Part shown: positions 1 through 6,688 of the stretch, one piece after another
Layout: each line of letters opens with the position of its first letter
How positions within the stretch are numbered: position 1 is the first letter of the stretch
Assembly: GCA_938021455.1 (NCBI GenBank)
Contig: CALIGP010000272.1
Span: forward strand, 1-22,608
Direction: 5' to 3'
DNA: 22,608 nucleotides
DNA from: an uncultured Lewinella sp.
GTDB lineage: Bacteria; Bacteroidota; Bacteroidia; Chitinophagales; Saprospiraceae
Position numbers and translations under genes: made by a program
The notes under the pieces: generated by a model
Databases searched by the model: none
The model's input: the letters and a program-made list of their open reading frames with translations, nothing else
Told to the model about the DNA's origin: nothing

Positions 1-831
1 GTCAATTTTGGCAATGGTAGAGCTAAAACCGCTGGGTAGTACGGTTACTTTGTCGCCTTTTTTCCAGACGCCACCAGCAATACGACCAGCGTACCCACGG
101 TAGTCATGGTACTCGTCGCTGTATGGACGGATGACGGTCTGTACGGGGAAGCGACAGTCAATAAAGTTATTGTCGGAGCCGATATGAACATTCTCCAGGG
201 AGTAGAGCAGGGTAGAGCCGCCATACCAGTCCATGTTCGTACTTTCTTCCACTACGTTATCTCCGAGGAGAGCAGACATGGGGATGAAGTCAATGTCTTT
301 GACGTCTAGTCGGTGGCTAAAGGCCTGGAAATCTTCCTTGATCTTATTGTAAGCATCTTCCTTGAAGTCCACAAGGTCCATCTTATTAATACAGACGATC
401 AGGTGAGGAATCTGCAGCAGACTGGCGATGAAACAGTGGCGGCGGGTCTGTTCTACGACACCATGGCGGGCGTCGATGAGAATCAAAGCAACATTGGCCG
501 TACTGGCGCCAGTTACCATATTACGGGTATACTGGATGTGGCCGGGGGTATCGGCGATGATGAACTTCCGCTTCGGGGTAGCGAAGTAGCGGTAAGCCAC
601 GTCGATCGTGATGCCTTGTTCGCGCTCGGCCTTCAGCCCGTCGGTGAGCAGGGCGAGGTTGACGCCTTCCTCTCCACGCTTGGAGCTGGTTTGGGCAATT
701 TGCTCGTACTGGTCTTCAAAAATGGACTTTGAATCGTAGAGCAGACGGCCGATGAGGGTTGATTTTCCATCGTCGACGGAGCCGGCGGTGGTGAAGCGGA
801 GTAATTCCGTATTTTCTATGTGTAGGCTCAT
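1..831 (-). CDS. cysN: Sulfate adenylyltransferase subunit 1 (CysN), C-terminus outside window
   Basis: This is the GTPase subunit of ATP sulfurylase, which with CysD makes adenosine 5'-phosphosulfate (APS) from ATP and sulfate in the cytoplasm, driven by GTP hydrolysis. The 277 residues inside the window show an EF-Tu-type GTPase fold: P-loop GSVDDGKST at residues 17-25, DTPGH at 94-98 and NKMD at 149-152. A domain-2 beta-barrel follows from about residue 215. The start is the ATG at 829-831, giving MSLHIENTELLRFTTAGSVD. It is the third gene of a cysC-cysD-cysN operon, but 139 bp separate it from cysD, and that gap holds a perfect hairpin and one copy of a dispersed GC-rich motif. The 3' end is off the window, so fusion to a second CysC domain cannot be ruled out; the separate cysC makes it unlikely. 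Confidence 0.96.
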   Translation of the reverse strand, partial: MSLHIENTELLRFTTAGSVDDGKSTLIGRLLYDSKSIFEDQYEQIAQTSSKRGEEGVNLALLTDGLKAEREQGITIDVAYRYFATPKRKFIIADTPGHIQYTRNMVTGASTANVALILIDARHGVVEQTRRHCFIASLLQIPHLIVCINKMDLVDFKEDAYNKIKEDFQAFSHRLDVKDIDFIPMSALLGDNVVEESTNMDWYGGSTLLYSLENVHIGSDNNFIDCRFPVQTVIRPYSDEYHDYRGYAGRIAGGVWKKGDKVTVLPSGFSSTIAKID

Positions 832-866
832 TACTGAGTATATTTTGGGGGGTGGGGGAGTGAAGA

Positions 867-886
867 GGCGCCGGAGCGCAGGTGCA
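867..886 (+). repeat. Dispersed GC-rich hairpin motif, copy 1
   Basis: The sequence is GGCGCCGGAGCGCAGGTGCA. It can fold as GCGC-CGGA-GCGC followed by AGGTGCA. The same 20-mer recurs exactly at 19694-19713 (minus) and with one change at 5048-5067. It lies in the cysD-cysN gap and points against the direction of operon transcription. Confidence 0.75.
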
Positions 887-941
887 GTGGGAGGTGTACA
901 AGAGCAGTAGGAGACGAAAACGTTTGTGCGATGCCTCCAAC

Positions 942-968
942 GTACGGTAGCCTATCAGGCTACCGTAC
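942..968 (-). promoter_or_regulatory. Perfect 11-bp stem-loop between cysD and cysN
   Basis: GTACGGTAGCC (942-952) and GGCTACCGTAC (958-968) are perfectly complementary arms around a 5-nt loop. The hairpin begins 2 nt after the cysD stop codon. No T-tract follows in the direction of transcription, so it does not look like a standard intrinsic terminator. It may protect the 3' end of the cysCD message or reduce read-through into cysN. The structure is seen directly; the role is inferred. Confidence 0.55.
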
Positions 969-970
969 TA

Positions 971-1882
971 CTAGAAGTAACCTGCCTTCTTGCGGTCTTC
1001 CATAGCCGTTTCGGAGCGCTTGTCATCGGCGCGTCCTCCTCGTTCGGTCTGGCGAGCCATGGATACTTCGGCGATGATGTCTTCGAGGGTAGACGCCTCG
1101 GATTCCCAAACGCCGGTGGTGGTGATATCACCGATTGTACGGCAACGAACCATCATTTTTTCGACCTTTTCTTCTTCCCGAACGGGAATGAGGCCTCCTT
1201 CCGTTGCGAGTAGCATACCGTCACGGTGGATGACTTCGCGCTCGTGAGCGAAGTAGAGACTAGGCAACTTAACATTTTCTACGGCGAGGTACTGCCAAAC
1301 GTCGAGCTCCGTCCAGTTGGAGATGGGGAAAATCCGGAAGTGCTCACCGTAGAGCTTACGACCGTTGAACAGGTTCCATAGCTCGGGGCGCTGGTTCTTG
1401 GGGTCCCACTGTCCGAACTCATCGCGGTGGCTGAAGAAGCGCTCTTTGGCGCGGGCTTTCTCTTCGTCCCGGCGGCCACCACCGAGGGCAGCATCATACT
1501 TTCCGTCTTCGAGAGACTTCAGCAATACGGCTGTTTGCAGGTAGTTGCGGGTGGCGTTGAAGCCGGTTTCTTCACGGACCATCCCGCTGTCAATGGCATC
1601 CTGAACGGAACCTACCACGAGCTTAGCACCGATACGCTCGACCAGAGCGTCACGGTAATCCAGTGCTTCCTGAAAGTTGTGCCCCGTGTCAACGTGCAGC
1701 AGCGTGAAGGGAATCTTTGCCGGGTGGAAGGCTTTGACGGCCAGGTGAACCATCAGGATGGAGTCTTTACCACCGCTGAAGAGCAATACGGGGTTTTCAA
1801 ACTGAGCGGCTACTTCGCGTAAGACGAAGATAGACTCGGATTCTAATTCCCGTAGGTGATTAAGTTGGTAGGTGGAGGACAT
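971..1882 (-). CDS. cysD: Sulfate adenylyltransferase subunit 2 (CysD)
   Basis: This is the catalytic adenylyl-transferring subunit of ATP sulfurylase and the partner of CysN. The protein has 303 residues, the usual length for the family. The PP-loop ATP-binding motif SGGKDS is at residues 36-41. The family-typical stretches GGGRRDEEKARAKERFFSHR and FRIFPISNWTELDVWQYL follow. The start ATG at 1880-1882 gives MSSTYQLNHLRELESESIFV, which matches typical CysD N-termini. It lies 46 bp downstream of cysC in the same orientation. That spacer carries AGTCT (1895-1899) and AGACT (1913-1917) in inverted orientation around AGTCAG. Confidence 0.97.
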   Translation of the reverse strand: MSSTYQLNHLRELESESIFVLREVAAQFENPVLLFSGGKDSILMVHLAVKAFHPAKIPFTLLHVDTGHNFQEALDYRDALVERIGAKLVVGSVQDAIDSGMVREETGFNATRNYLQTAVLLKSLEDGKYDAALGGGRRDEEKARAKERFFSHRDEFGQWDPKNQRPELWNLFNGRKLYGEHFRIFPISNWTELDVWQYLAVENVKLPSLYFAHEREVIHRDGMLLATEGGLIPVREEEKVEKMMVRCRTIGDITTTGVWESEASTLEDIIAEVSMARQTERGGRADDKRSETAMEDRKKAGYF

Positions 1883-1928
1883 ATTAGATACGTTAGTCTT
1901 GAATAGTCAGTTAGACTGTTATTTCTTT

Positions 1929-2525
1929 TTAGATCGATAGACTGGCGCGGATAGCGTTGACCATCTCTGCAGCAGATTCTTCTACTGTCTGGTTATCGGT
2001 TTTGAGGTCGAGGAAGGGATTCTCTGGAGCTTCGTAGGGGCTGTCAATTCCGGTAAAATTTTTGATCTCTCCGGCGCGGGCTTTGGCATAGAGCCCTTTG
2101 ACATCTCTTGCTTCGCAAACGGCAAGTGGGGTGTTGACAAACACCTCGAGGAAGTCATCCGGACCAATGATTTCGCGGGCCATCGCGCGGATCGCGCGGG
2201 TGGGGCTCACGAACGAACACAGCACCTGCGCGCCGGCGGCCGCAAAAAGCTTGGCCGTCTCCGCAATCCTGCGGATGTTCTCTTTTCGGTCTTCAAGGCT
2301 GAAACCAAGATCTTCGCAGAGCCCCGTCCGGACGTTGTCTCCGTCGAGCAATACCACTAAGTGGCCAGCTTCGAAAAGCTCGCGTTCCACGGCCGCAGCA
2401 ATGGTGCTTTTGCCACTACCGGAGAGGCCCGTAAGCCAGATCACACCAGCTTGGTGGCCATTACTGGCTTCTCGCTCGCTGCGTTGAACAATCCGATCGT
2501 GGATGGGGTGAATGTTTTCGGCCAA
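1929..2525 (-). CDS. cysC: Adenylylsulfate (APS) kinase
   Basis: The enzyme phosphorylates APS to PAPS, the activated sulfate used for sulfite formation or by sulfotransferases. It has 198 residues, the normal length for a stand-alone CysC. Walker A GLSGSGKS is at residues 33-40, the substrate-binding motif DGDNVRTGL at 61-69, the SPTRAIR segment around residue 107, and the KARAGEIKNFTGI loop near 147-159. It is the first gene of the cysC-cysD-cysN operon, with a good -7 box at 2549-2556. No PAPS reductase or sulfite reductase lies nearby, so the window does not show whether the PAPS goes to assimilation or to sulfation of surface polymers. Confidence 0.96.
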   Translation of the reverse strand: MAENIHPIHDRIVQRSEREASNGHQAGVIWLTGLSGSGKSTIAAAVERELFEAGHLVVLLDGDNVRTGLCEDLGFSLEDRKENIRRIAETAKLFAAAGAQVLCSFVSPTRAIRAMAREIIGPDDFLEVFVNTPLAVCEARDVKGLYAKARAGEIKNFTGIDSPYEAPENPFLDLKTDNQTVEESAAEMVNAIRASLSI

Positions 2526-2548
2526 TTGGACTTAGTTTTAAAGTGGCG

Positions 2549-2581
2549 CAAAGATACGCCGGGTGTATCCGATTAACCCAA
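2549..2581 (-). promoter_or_regulatory. Probable promoter of cysCDN
   Basis: On the minus strand, TATCTTTG (2549-2556) is a perfect match to the Bacteroidota -7 consensus TAnnTTTG. TTGG (2578-2581) lies 21 bp upstream as a possible -33 element. The box ends 23 bp before the cysC start codon, a longer leader than several other genes in this window have. Confidence 0.55.
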
Positions 2582-2674
2582 TAAAACACTAGGTTTAAGC
2601 ATGTTGAAGAGTTCATATGAATGAAGTCTCTTGCTCTCTATTGTTGTTGGGGCATTTTTCTGAAGGATAGCCAC

Positions 2675-2682
2675 TAACTTGG
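2675..2682 (+). promoter_or_regulatory. Possible -7 box of the DUF2459 gene
   Basis: TAACTTGG differs from TAnnTTTG at one position and ends 4 nt before the ATG. It is weak alone, but the spacing matches other genes in this window. Confidence 0.3.
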
Positions 2683-2686
2683 CGGA

Positions 2687-3349
2687 ATGAAAATCGCCTT
2701 CCGGTATCTTGGTCGCTTCTTACTCTTTATTGTTGCTTTTCTCGTGCTATACGTCGGGCTTTCTTTCCTGCTTTCCTACATTCCAACGAGCGATAAGTCG
2801 GCAAAGGGCAACGGTGACCGCACGGTTTACCTCTTTTCTAATGGTGTTCATCTAGACATTGTCGTTCCAGTAGACATGGTGCCCGTTAATTTACGCAACC
2901 AGCTTCGGCCCGCCAGTAATACTCAACTACTGGCTTTTGGTTGGGGAGATAAGGGCTTTTACCTGGACACTCCTACCTGGGCAGAACTCCGGGCAAGCGT
3001 AGCCATCAAAGCTATGTTTTTGCCCAGCCCTACGGCCATGCACGTTACGGAGCATCGGCAGGTGCACAGCACCTGGTCTAAAGCAGATCTTAGTCAAGAG
3101 CAATTAGATAAGCTTTTTGCCTACATCCTGTCCTCGTTTGAAATGACGACTGAGGGTAAAATAACGGAGATCAAAGATGCCGGCTACACCCCACAAGACC
3201 GCTTCTATGAAGCACACGGTAATTACTCCTGTTTTAAAACATGTAACACCTGGGTGAACAGGGCCATGAAGGAGATTGGCGTAAAAACGGCCATCTGGAC
3301 ACCAATGGATAAAGGAGTATTGCGCTACCTGGAGTTAGTTCAGGAGTAG
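2687..3349 (+). CDS. DUF2459 / TIGR02117 family membrane-anchored protein
   Basis: This 220-residue protein of unknown function has an N-terminal membrane segment (about residues 8-31) followed by an extracytoplasmic domain. I recognise the family from NGVHLDIVVP (52-61), FGWGDKGFYLDTPTW in the middle, and a C-terminal block with NYSCFKTCNTWVNRA and TAIWTP. The conserved His and the later SCF...CNTW block resemble a papain/NlpC-like thiol catalytic arrangement; that is inference only. The ATG at 2687 is preceded by TAACTTGG (2675-2682), a one-mismatch -7 box ending 4 nt before the start, so the transcript may be almost leaderless. The stop codon is followed 3 nt later by an inverted-repeat element. 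Confidence 0.85.
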   Translation: MKIAFRYLGRFLLFIVAFLVLYVGLSFLLSYIPTSDKSAKGNGDRTVYLFSNGVHLDIVVPVDMVPVNLRNQLRPASNTQLLAFGWGDKGFYLDTPTWAELRASVAIKAMFLPSPTAMHVTEHRQVHSTWSKADLSQEQLDKLFAYILSSFEMTTEGKITEIKDAGYTPQDRFYEAHGNYSCFKTCNTWVNRAMKEIGVKTAIWTPMDKGVLRYLELVQE

Positions 3350-3352
3350 TCT

Positions 3353-3509
3353 GTTGGTTCTTTGGTCTCTTGGTATTTTGGGCTCCCGCAAGATGTGGGT
3401 GTTGGAAGCAGAGAGGGGGACGGAAAAATTGATTTTGGGGCGAGGTTAGCAAGACCAGGACACCTATCCTACGTGGTAGCCCAAAATACCAACAGACTAA
3501 CGAACCAAG
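3353..3509. repeat. 157-bp element bounded by 32-bp inverted repeats
   Basis: The left arm (3353-3384) and the reverse complement of the right arm (3478-3509) agree at 28 of 32 positions and end in the shared block TTGGTATTTTGGGCT. Each arm is made of degenerate units of 7-8 bases of the type TTGGTTC-TTTGGTC-TCTTGGT. The 93-bp centre shows no open reading frame of note. The element starts 3 nt after the DUF2459 stop and ends just before the dcd promoter box, so it nearly fills the gap. It could be a MITE-like non-autonomous element or a large RNA hairpin. Confidence 0.7.
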
Positions 3510-3513
3510 CTCT

Positions 3514-3521
3514 TATATTCG
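3514..3521 (+). promoter_or_regulatory. Possible -7 box of dcd
   Basis: TATATTCG is one mismatch from TAnnTTTG. It ends 4 nt before the dcd ATG, implying a leaderless or very short-leader mRNA. It lies just outside the right arm of the inverted-repeat element. Confidence 0.35.
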
Positions 3522-3525
3522 CCCC

Positions 3526-4062
3526 ATGATTTGGAGTGATAAGAAAATACTGGCGGCCATTGAGAATAAGGAGATCGTAATCGAGCCCTTTGATCGGTCA
3601 AACCTGGGGACAAACAGCTATGACGTTCACTTAGGTAAGTATATCGCGAGATATAAGGACCATATTCTCGATGCTCGCAGCCATAACGAAATCATCCACG
3701 ACGAAATTCCGGAAGAAGGCTTTCTGCTTCATCCGAATACACTCTACCTGGGCGTCACGTTGGAGTACACAGAAACGCACAGTAGCGTTCCTTTCCTGGA
3801 GGGCAAAAGCTCCGTTGGCCGTCTGGGTATCGACATTCACGCCACCGCAGGAAAGGGAGACGTTGGTTTTTGTAATCACTGGACACTGGAAATTAGCTGC
3901 ACGCACCCAGTACGCGTCTATGCTGGAATGCCGATCGGGCAGCTCATTTACTTTGGTGTAGAGGGAGACATTGAGAACTATTATAACAAGAAGGCCAATG
4001 CTAAGTATAATAAGGTGCAGGTGCGTCCCATGGAGTCAATGATGTGGAAGAATAAGTTTTAG
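3526..4062 (+). CDS. dcd: dCTP deaminase
   Basis: The enzyme deaminates dCTP to dUTP, feeding dUMP and then dTMP synthesis. It has 178 residues, within the family's usual range. Family hallmarks are FDRSNLGTNSYDVHLG (22-37), the active-site block EGKSSVGRLGIDIHATA (92-108), and WTLE with the probable catalytic glutamate E122, followed by AGMPIGQLIYF. The C-terminal tail ANAKYNKVQVRP resembles the tail that closes over the nucleotide in this trimeric family. The start is the first ATG after the upstream element. dcd is followed by a structured repeat array rather than by prmC directly, so the two genes are probably not tightly co-transcribed. Confidence 0.95.
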   Translation: MIWSDKKILAAIENKEIVIEPFDRSNLGTNSYDVHLGKYIARYKDHILDARSHNEIIHDEIPEEGFLLHPNTLYLGVTLEYTETHSSVPFLEGKSSVGRLGIDIHATAGKGDVGFCNHWTLEISCTHPVRVYAGMPIGQLIYFGVEGDIENYYNKKANAKYNKVQVRPMESMMWKNKF

Positions 4063-4203
4063 ACGGCCTTCGGCTTTTTAGACGCTGCGCTTTTAGACGC
4101 GAAAGGCACTGCGTGCTTTCGCTTGTAGACGGCCTTTGGCCTTTTAGACGAGAAAGGCGCTTCGCTTCTTTTTCTTGTGGACGGCCTTCAGCCTTTTAGT
4201 GTG
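4057..4203 (+). repeat. 51-52 bp tandem hairpin array between dcd and prmC
   Basis: The phrase AGACGGCCTTyrGCCTTTTAG, or a close variant, starts at about 4061, 4127 and 4179. Two near-complete consecutive units (about 4091-4141 and 4142-4193) share the order TTTTAGACG, GAAAGG, CTTTC-like, CTTGTrGACGGCC. Each GGCC-TTN-GGCC-like mini-hairpin is followed by TTTT or TTTTT, like a weak intrinsic terminator. Between copies 1 and 2 lies a longer stem: GCGAAA (4099-4104) pairs with TTTCGC (4117-4122), and GCAC pairs with GTGC inside it. The array overlaps the dcd stop codon and ends 18 bp before prmC. Confidence 0.7.
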
Positions 4204-4221
4204 ATCCTCTAAGTATTCAAT

Positions 4222-5073
4222 ATGACAACGCTGCAGCTTACTCAGCACCTGGTTGATGAACTTGCCCCGCTTCTTGGCATGGGGGAAGCCAATAGTATTG
4301 CCCGCCTGGTGTTGGAAGACGTTTTTGGCTGGCGACGGGGAAGCCACCCACGTAAACTAGACCAGGATGAGCAGATCCTTGCCTGGACGACCATCAATCG
4401 TCTCAAGGCCGGTGAGCCGGTACAATACGTAACCGGTATCGCAGATTTTTACGGACTACAGCTAAAGGTTACACCGGACGTTCTGATTCCCCGCCCCGAG
4501 ACAGAGGAGTTGGTGGAATGGATTTTGGAAGAAAACGGAGGTGTTACTCAGCAGGTGGTTTTTGATTTAGGTACCGGATCGGGCTGTATTCCGCTGGCGC
4601 TAAAGGCGCGAAGGCCTGGCTGGACTTGCTCAGGAGGGGATCTTAGCGAGCAGGCCCTTGAAGTTGCACGAGAGAACGCTGAAAAGCTAGGTCTTGAAGT
4701 AGACTTTAGTCAGTTTGACCTGTTGGCAGAAGGGCTGTCGACGCCTGAATGCGTAGATATCCTGATTTCTAATCCACCCTATATTCCGCCCTCCGAAAGG
4801 GAGAAAATGGGTGCGTCTACGTTGGCACATGAGCCGGAGCTGGCTCTTTTTGTGCCCGAAGAAGATCCGCTCCTTTTTTATCGCCGGATTCTCGAAATTG
4901 GTCGTACAGTCTTATCTCCAGCAGGAAAAGTTTACGTCGAAACGAATGAGTTCAATAACGAGCTGGTCGCTGAATTATTTACCGACACGGGCTATCTTGA
5001 CGTAGTCCGTCGCCAGGATCTACAGGGGAAATGGCGAATGGTAAGTGGGCGCCGGAGCGCAGGTGCGAAGTAA
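4222..5073 (+). CDS. prmC: Peptide chain release factor N5-glutamine methyltransferase
   Basis: PrmC (HemK) methylates the glutamine of the GGQ motif of RF1 and RF2 using S-adenosylmethionine, improving translation termination. The 283-residue protein has an N-terminal helical domain (about 1-75). The methyltransferase domain contains IPRPETEELVEW (89-100), the SAM-binding motif FDLGTGSGC (114-122) and the catalytic NPPYIP (184-189). The ATG at 4222 gives a normal N-terminus. The last nine codons, encoding SGRRSAGAK, contain a copy of a GC-rich repeat that is otherwise mostly intergenic, so the C-terminal tail may have been replaced or extended by a repeat insertion. It is convergent with the next gene, with a 26-bp gap. 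Confidence 0.95.
   Translation: MTTLQLTQHLVDELAPLLGMGEANSIARLVLEDVFGWRRGSHPRKLDQDEQILAWTTINRLKAGEPVQYVTGIADFYGLQLKVTPDVLIPRPETEELVEWILEENGGVTQQVVFDLGTGSGCIPLALKARRPGWTCSGGDLSEQALEVARENAEKLGLEVDFSQFDLLAEGLSTPECVDILISNPPYIPPSEREKMGASTLAHEPELALFVPEEDPLLFYRRILEIGRTVLSPAGKVYVETNEFNNELVAELFTDTGYLDVVRRQDLQGKWRMVSGRRSAGAK
5048..5067 (+). repeat. Dispersed GC-rich hairpin motif, copy 2 (inside prmC 3' end)
   Basis: GGCGCCGGAGCGCAGGTGCG differs from copies 1 and 5 only at the last base. It is read in frame as the final GRRSAGA of PrmC, two codons before the stop codon ends. The hairpin core GCGC-CGGA-GCGC is intact. Confidence 0.75.
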
Positions 5074-5099
5074 GGACAGAGAGCAGAGTAGGTACGCTC

Positions 5100-6527
5100 T
5101 TAGCTGCCAAACTCCTGAATCTTTTCTTCCAACCAGGGCCGAGAAGCAACGTATTTCTTCTCCGCAAGATCCGCATTCAGCTGATCGATGGCTTTTTTGT
5201 CTCCAGGTAGCATCCGGGTAAGCCGGCGGGTGAAACTCACCAGGTTGCGGAAGGCTTTTTGCGCCGTTAGAGGGAGCTCTTTGTGCCGGTTGAGGTAGGC
5301 CGTAATGGAATCGAATAGAGAATCCAGCGCAATGTCAGCTTCCGTTTCGTAGTAGATGGCCAAAAGCATCGTCTTTGCATTGAGGTTATAGGTGGTGTTT
5401 TCGTACTCAACGTCGCGGAGGAAGTCCAGCGCTTTATCGTAGTTCTTCTGGTAGAAATAGAGGGTGGCGGAGTTGTAATTGACGGCGTTTGTTCGTTGTT
5501 TTTTGGGGAGCCGTTCCTGGTAGTTGTTGATGTAGTGCTCCGTCCAGTCATAGTCACCATTACGCAGGGCTATCAAGATGGTATTACGGAACTGTAGCGG
5601 GTCCAGTATACCGTCATCGTACACTAGGTCACGATCTAATGCATAACGGTAAACTTCGAGGTACTCACTCAGGAACTCTCGTCGACCTTCATTGATTCTT
5701 CGGCGAGAATAATTTAGTGCAGGTTTGAAAAGTTCAGAGGTTTGCTCAGCGGGTAAATCATCCGTTTGGCCCATGATGAGGCTCTTATACTGATAGTAAG
5801 GTTCCTCATCGTCGTGGACGGTAAGCATCTTATACATATAGTAATGTATAGCAACCGGCGTACGATCCAGATAGGATCCGGTCTGCTCAAGGAACGTGAC
5901 AATTTCGGGGACCAACTTTAGGTCGTATTGGTGTTTTTCGGTTTGCATTCTACTCTGAGCATCAACGGCTGAGCGTAGTTTTACAACGATGTAGTAAATG
6001 TCGAGAGAGGTGCTGACTTCCTCAACATTTGAGCGGTCGTATGGCCGATGCTCATAGTTGAGTAATGATTGCTTTCTCCGCTCTAATAAATGTCGGTAGA
6101 GGTACCTGTTATAGTCAGCATCATTAACCAAAGAGGTCATTTGAGACCAGTTTCTTTCTACTCCTCGTATGATTTTATCCGGACTTTGCTTCTCGAGCGC
6201 TGCGAGGTACAAGTACTGTTTCAACTCCGGTTCCAGCTGAAGCATTTCCTGGGTCAGGAACTCGCGAACAAGTTTAAAAAGGTCCGAAGTATATTTCCGA
6301 AAACGGACGTCATTGAATGCCTTTGATTTTCCCACAACTGCTTTCCATACCTCTTTCTTATCGAGACTTTTACCCCTGTCAAGTCGAAGGGTGATTTCGT
6401 CAAAAAAATCCAGCAAATCATTGTTGCCTGAGAACCAGGGAGACTGGATTAGCTTACGACAGGACCGTCTTTGGGGCCGGTCTAAGCCAGTTAAAAGACT
6501 AATTAACTTATTAGATTTTTCATTCAT
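5100..6527 (-). CDS. Conserved hypothetical helical protein
   Basis: I do not recognise a named family in this 475-residue protein. It has no signal peptide, membrane segment or lipobox, so it is probably cytoplasmic. It is rich in Tyr, Leu, Arg and Asp and looks almost all-helical. Segments such as NAVNYNSATLYFYQKNYDKA followed by LDFLRDVEY are tetratricopeptide-like, so a TPR or helical-repeat scaffold is plausible. The start ATG at 6525-6527 is preceded by a perfect TAnnTTTG box 6 nt away. It is divergent from the large secreted protein gene and convergent with prmC. A real gene is well supported by its length and even composition; its function is unknown. Confidence 0.8.
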   Translation of the reverse strand: MNEKSNKLISLLTGLDRPQRRSCRKLIQSPWFSGNNDLLDFFDEITLRLDRGKSLDKKEVWKAVVGKSKAFNDVRFRKYTSDLFKLVREFLTQEMLQLEPELKQYLYLAALEKQSPDKIIRGVERNWSQMTSLVNDADYNRYLYRHLLERRKQSLLNYEHRPYDRSNVEEVSTSLDIYYIVVKLRSAVDAQSRMQTEKHQYDLKLVPEIVTFLEQTGSYLDRTPVAIHYYMYKMLTVHDDEEPYYQYKSLIMGQTDDLPAEQTSELFKPALNYSRRRINEGRREFLSEYLEVYRYALDRDLVYDDGILDPLQFRNTILIALRNGDYDWTEHYINNYQERLPKKQRTNAVNYNSATLYFYQKNYDKALDFLRDVEYENTTYNLNAKTMLLAIYYETEADIALDSLFDSITAYLNRHKELPLTAQKAFRNLVSFTRRLTRMLPGDKKAIDQLNADLAEKKYVASRPWLEEKIQEFGS

Positions 6528-6533
6528 TGTTCA

Positions 6534-6541
6534 CAAAAGTA
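6534..6541 (-). promoter_or_regulatory. -7 promoter box of the 475-residue protein gene
   Basis: TACTTTTG on the minus strand is a perfect TAnnTTTG match. It ends only 6 nt before the ATG, so the message is predicted to be leaderless or nearly so. I see no clear -33 element. Confidence 0.5.
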
Positions 6542-6688
6542 AGCGCTAAAAGCTTAGTTGTCAGGCTTAAAGTGAATAATTGGTGCTTTCGAGTTTTCAC
6601 GTACTAACCTTAAAAAAAGCTAAAGTGTAGTAGTACGTCCAAGCAAATTCATATATTGTGCTTCCAACCGATTTAATACATCCCACTC

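Noticed and set aside
313..732. Plus-strand open frame of 139 codons at the left end
   Set aside because: It is exactly antisense to cysN, whose GTPase motifs are clear, and has no recognisable features.
1427..1822. Plus-strand open frame of 131 codons
   Set aside because: Antisense shadow of cysD; the composition follows from the codon pattern of the real gene.
3054..3066. GGCAGGTGCA in the DUF2459 gene as another dispersed-motif copy
   Set aside because: It lacks the GCG..CGC hairpin upstream, and codons for RQVHSTW explain it.
4057..4203. CRISPR array
   Set aside because: The repeated units are contiguous and contain their own variable hairpins; there are no equal unique spacers and no cas genes nearby.
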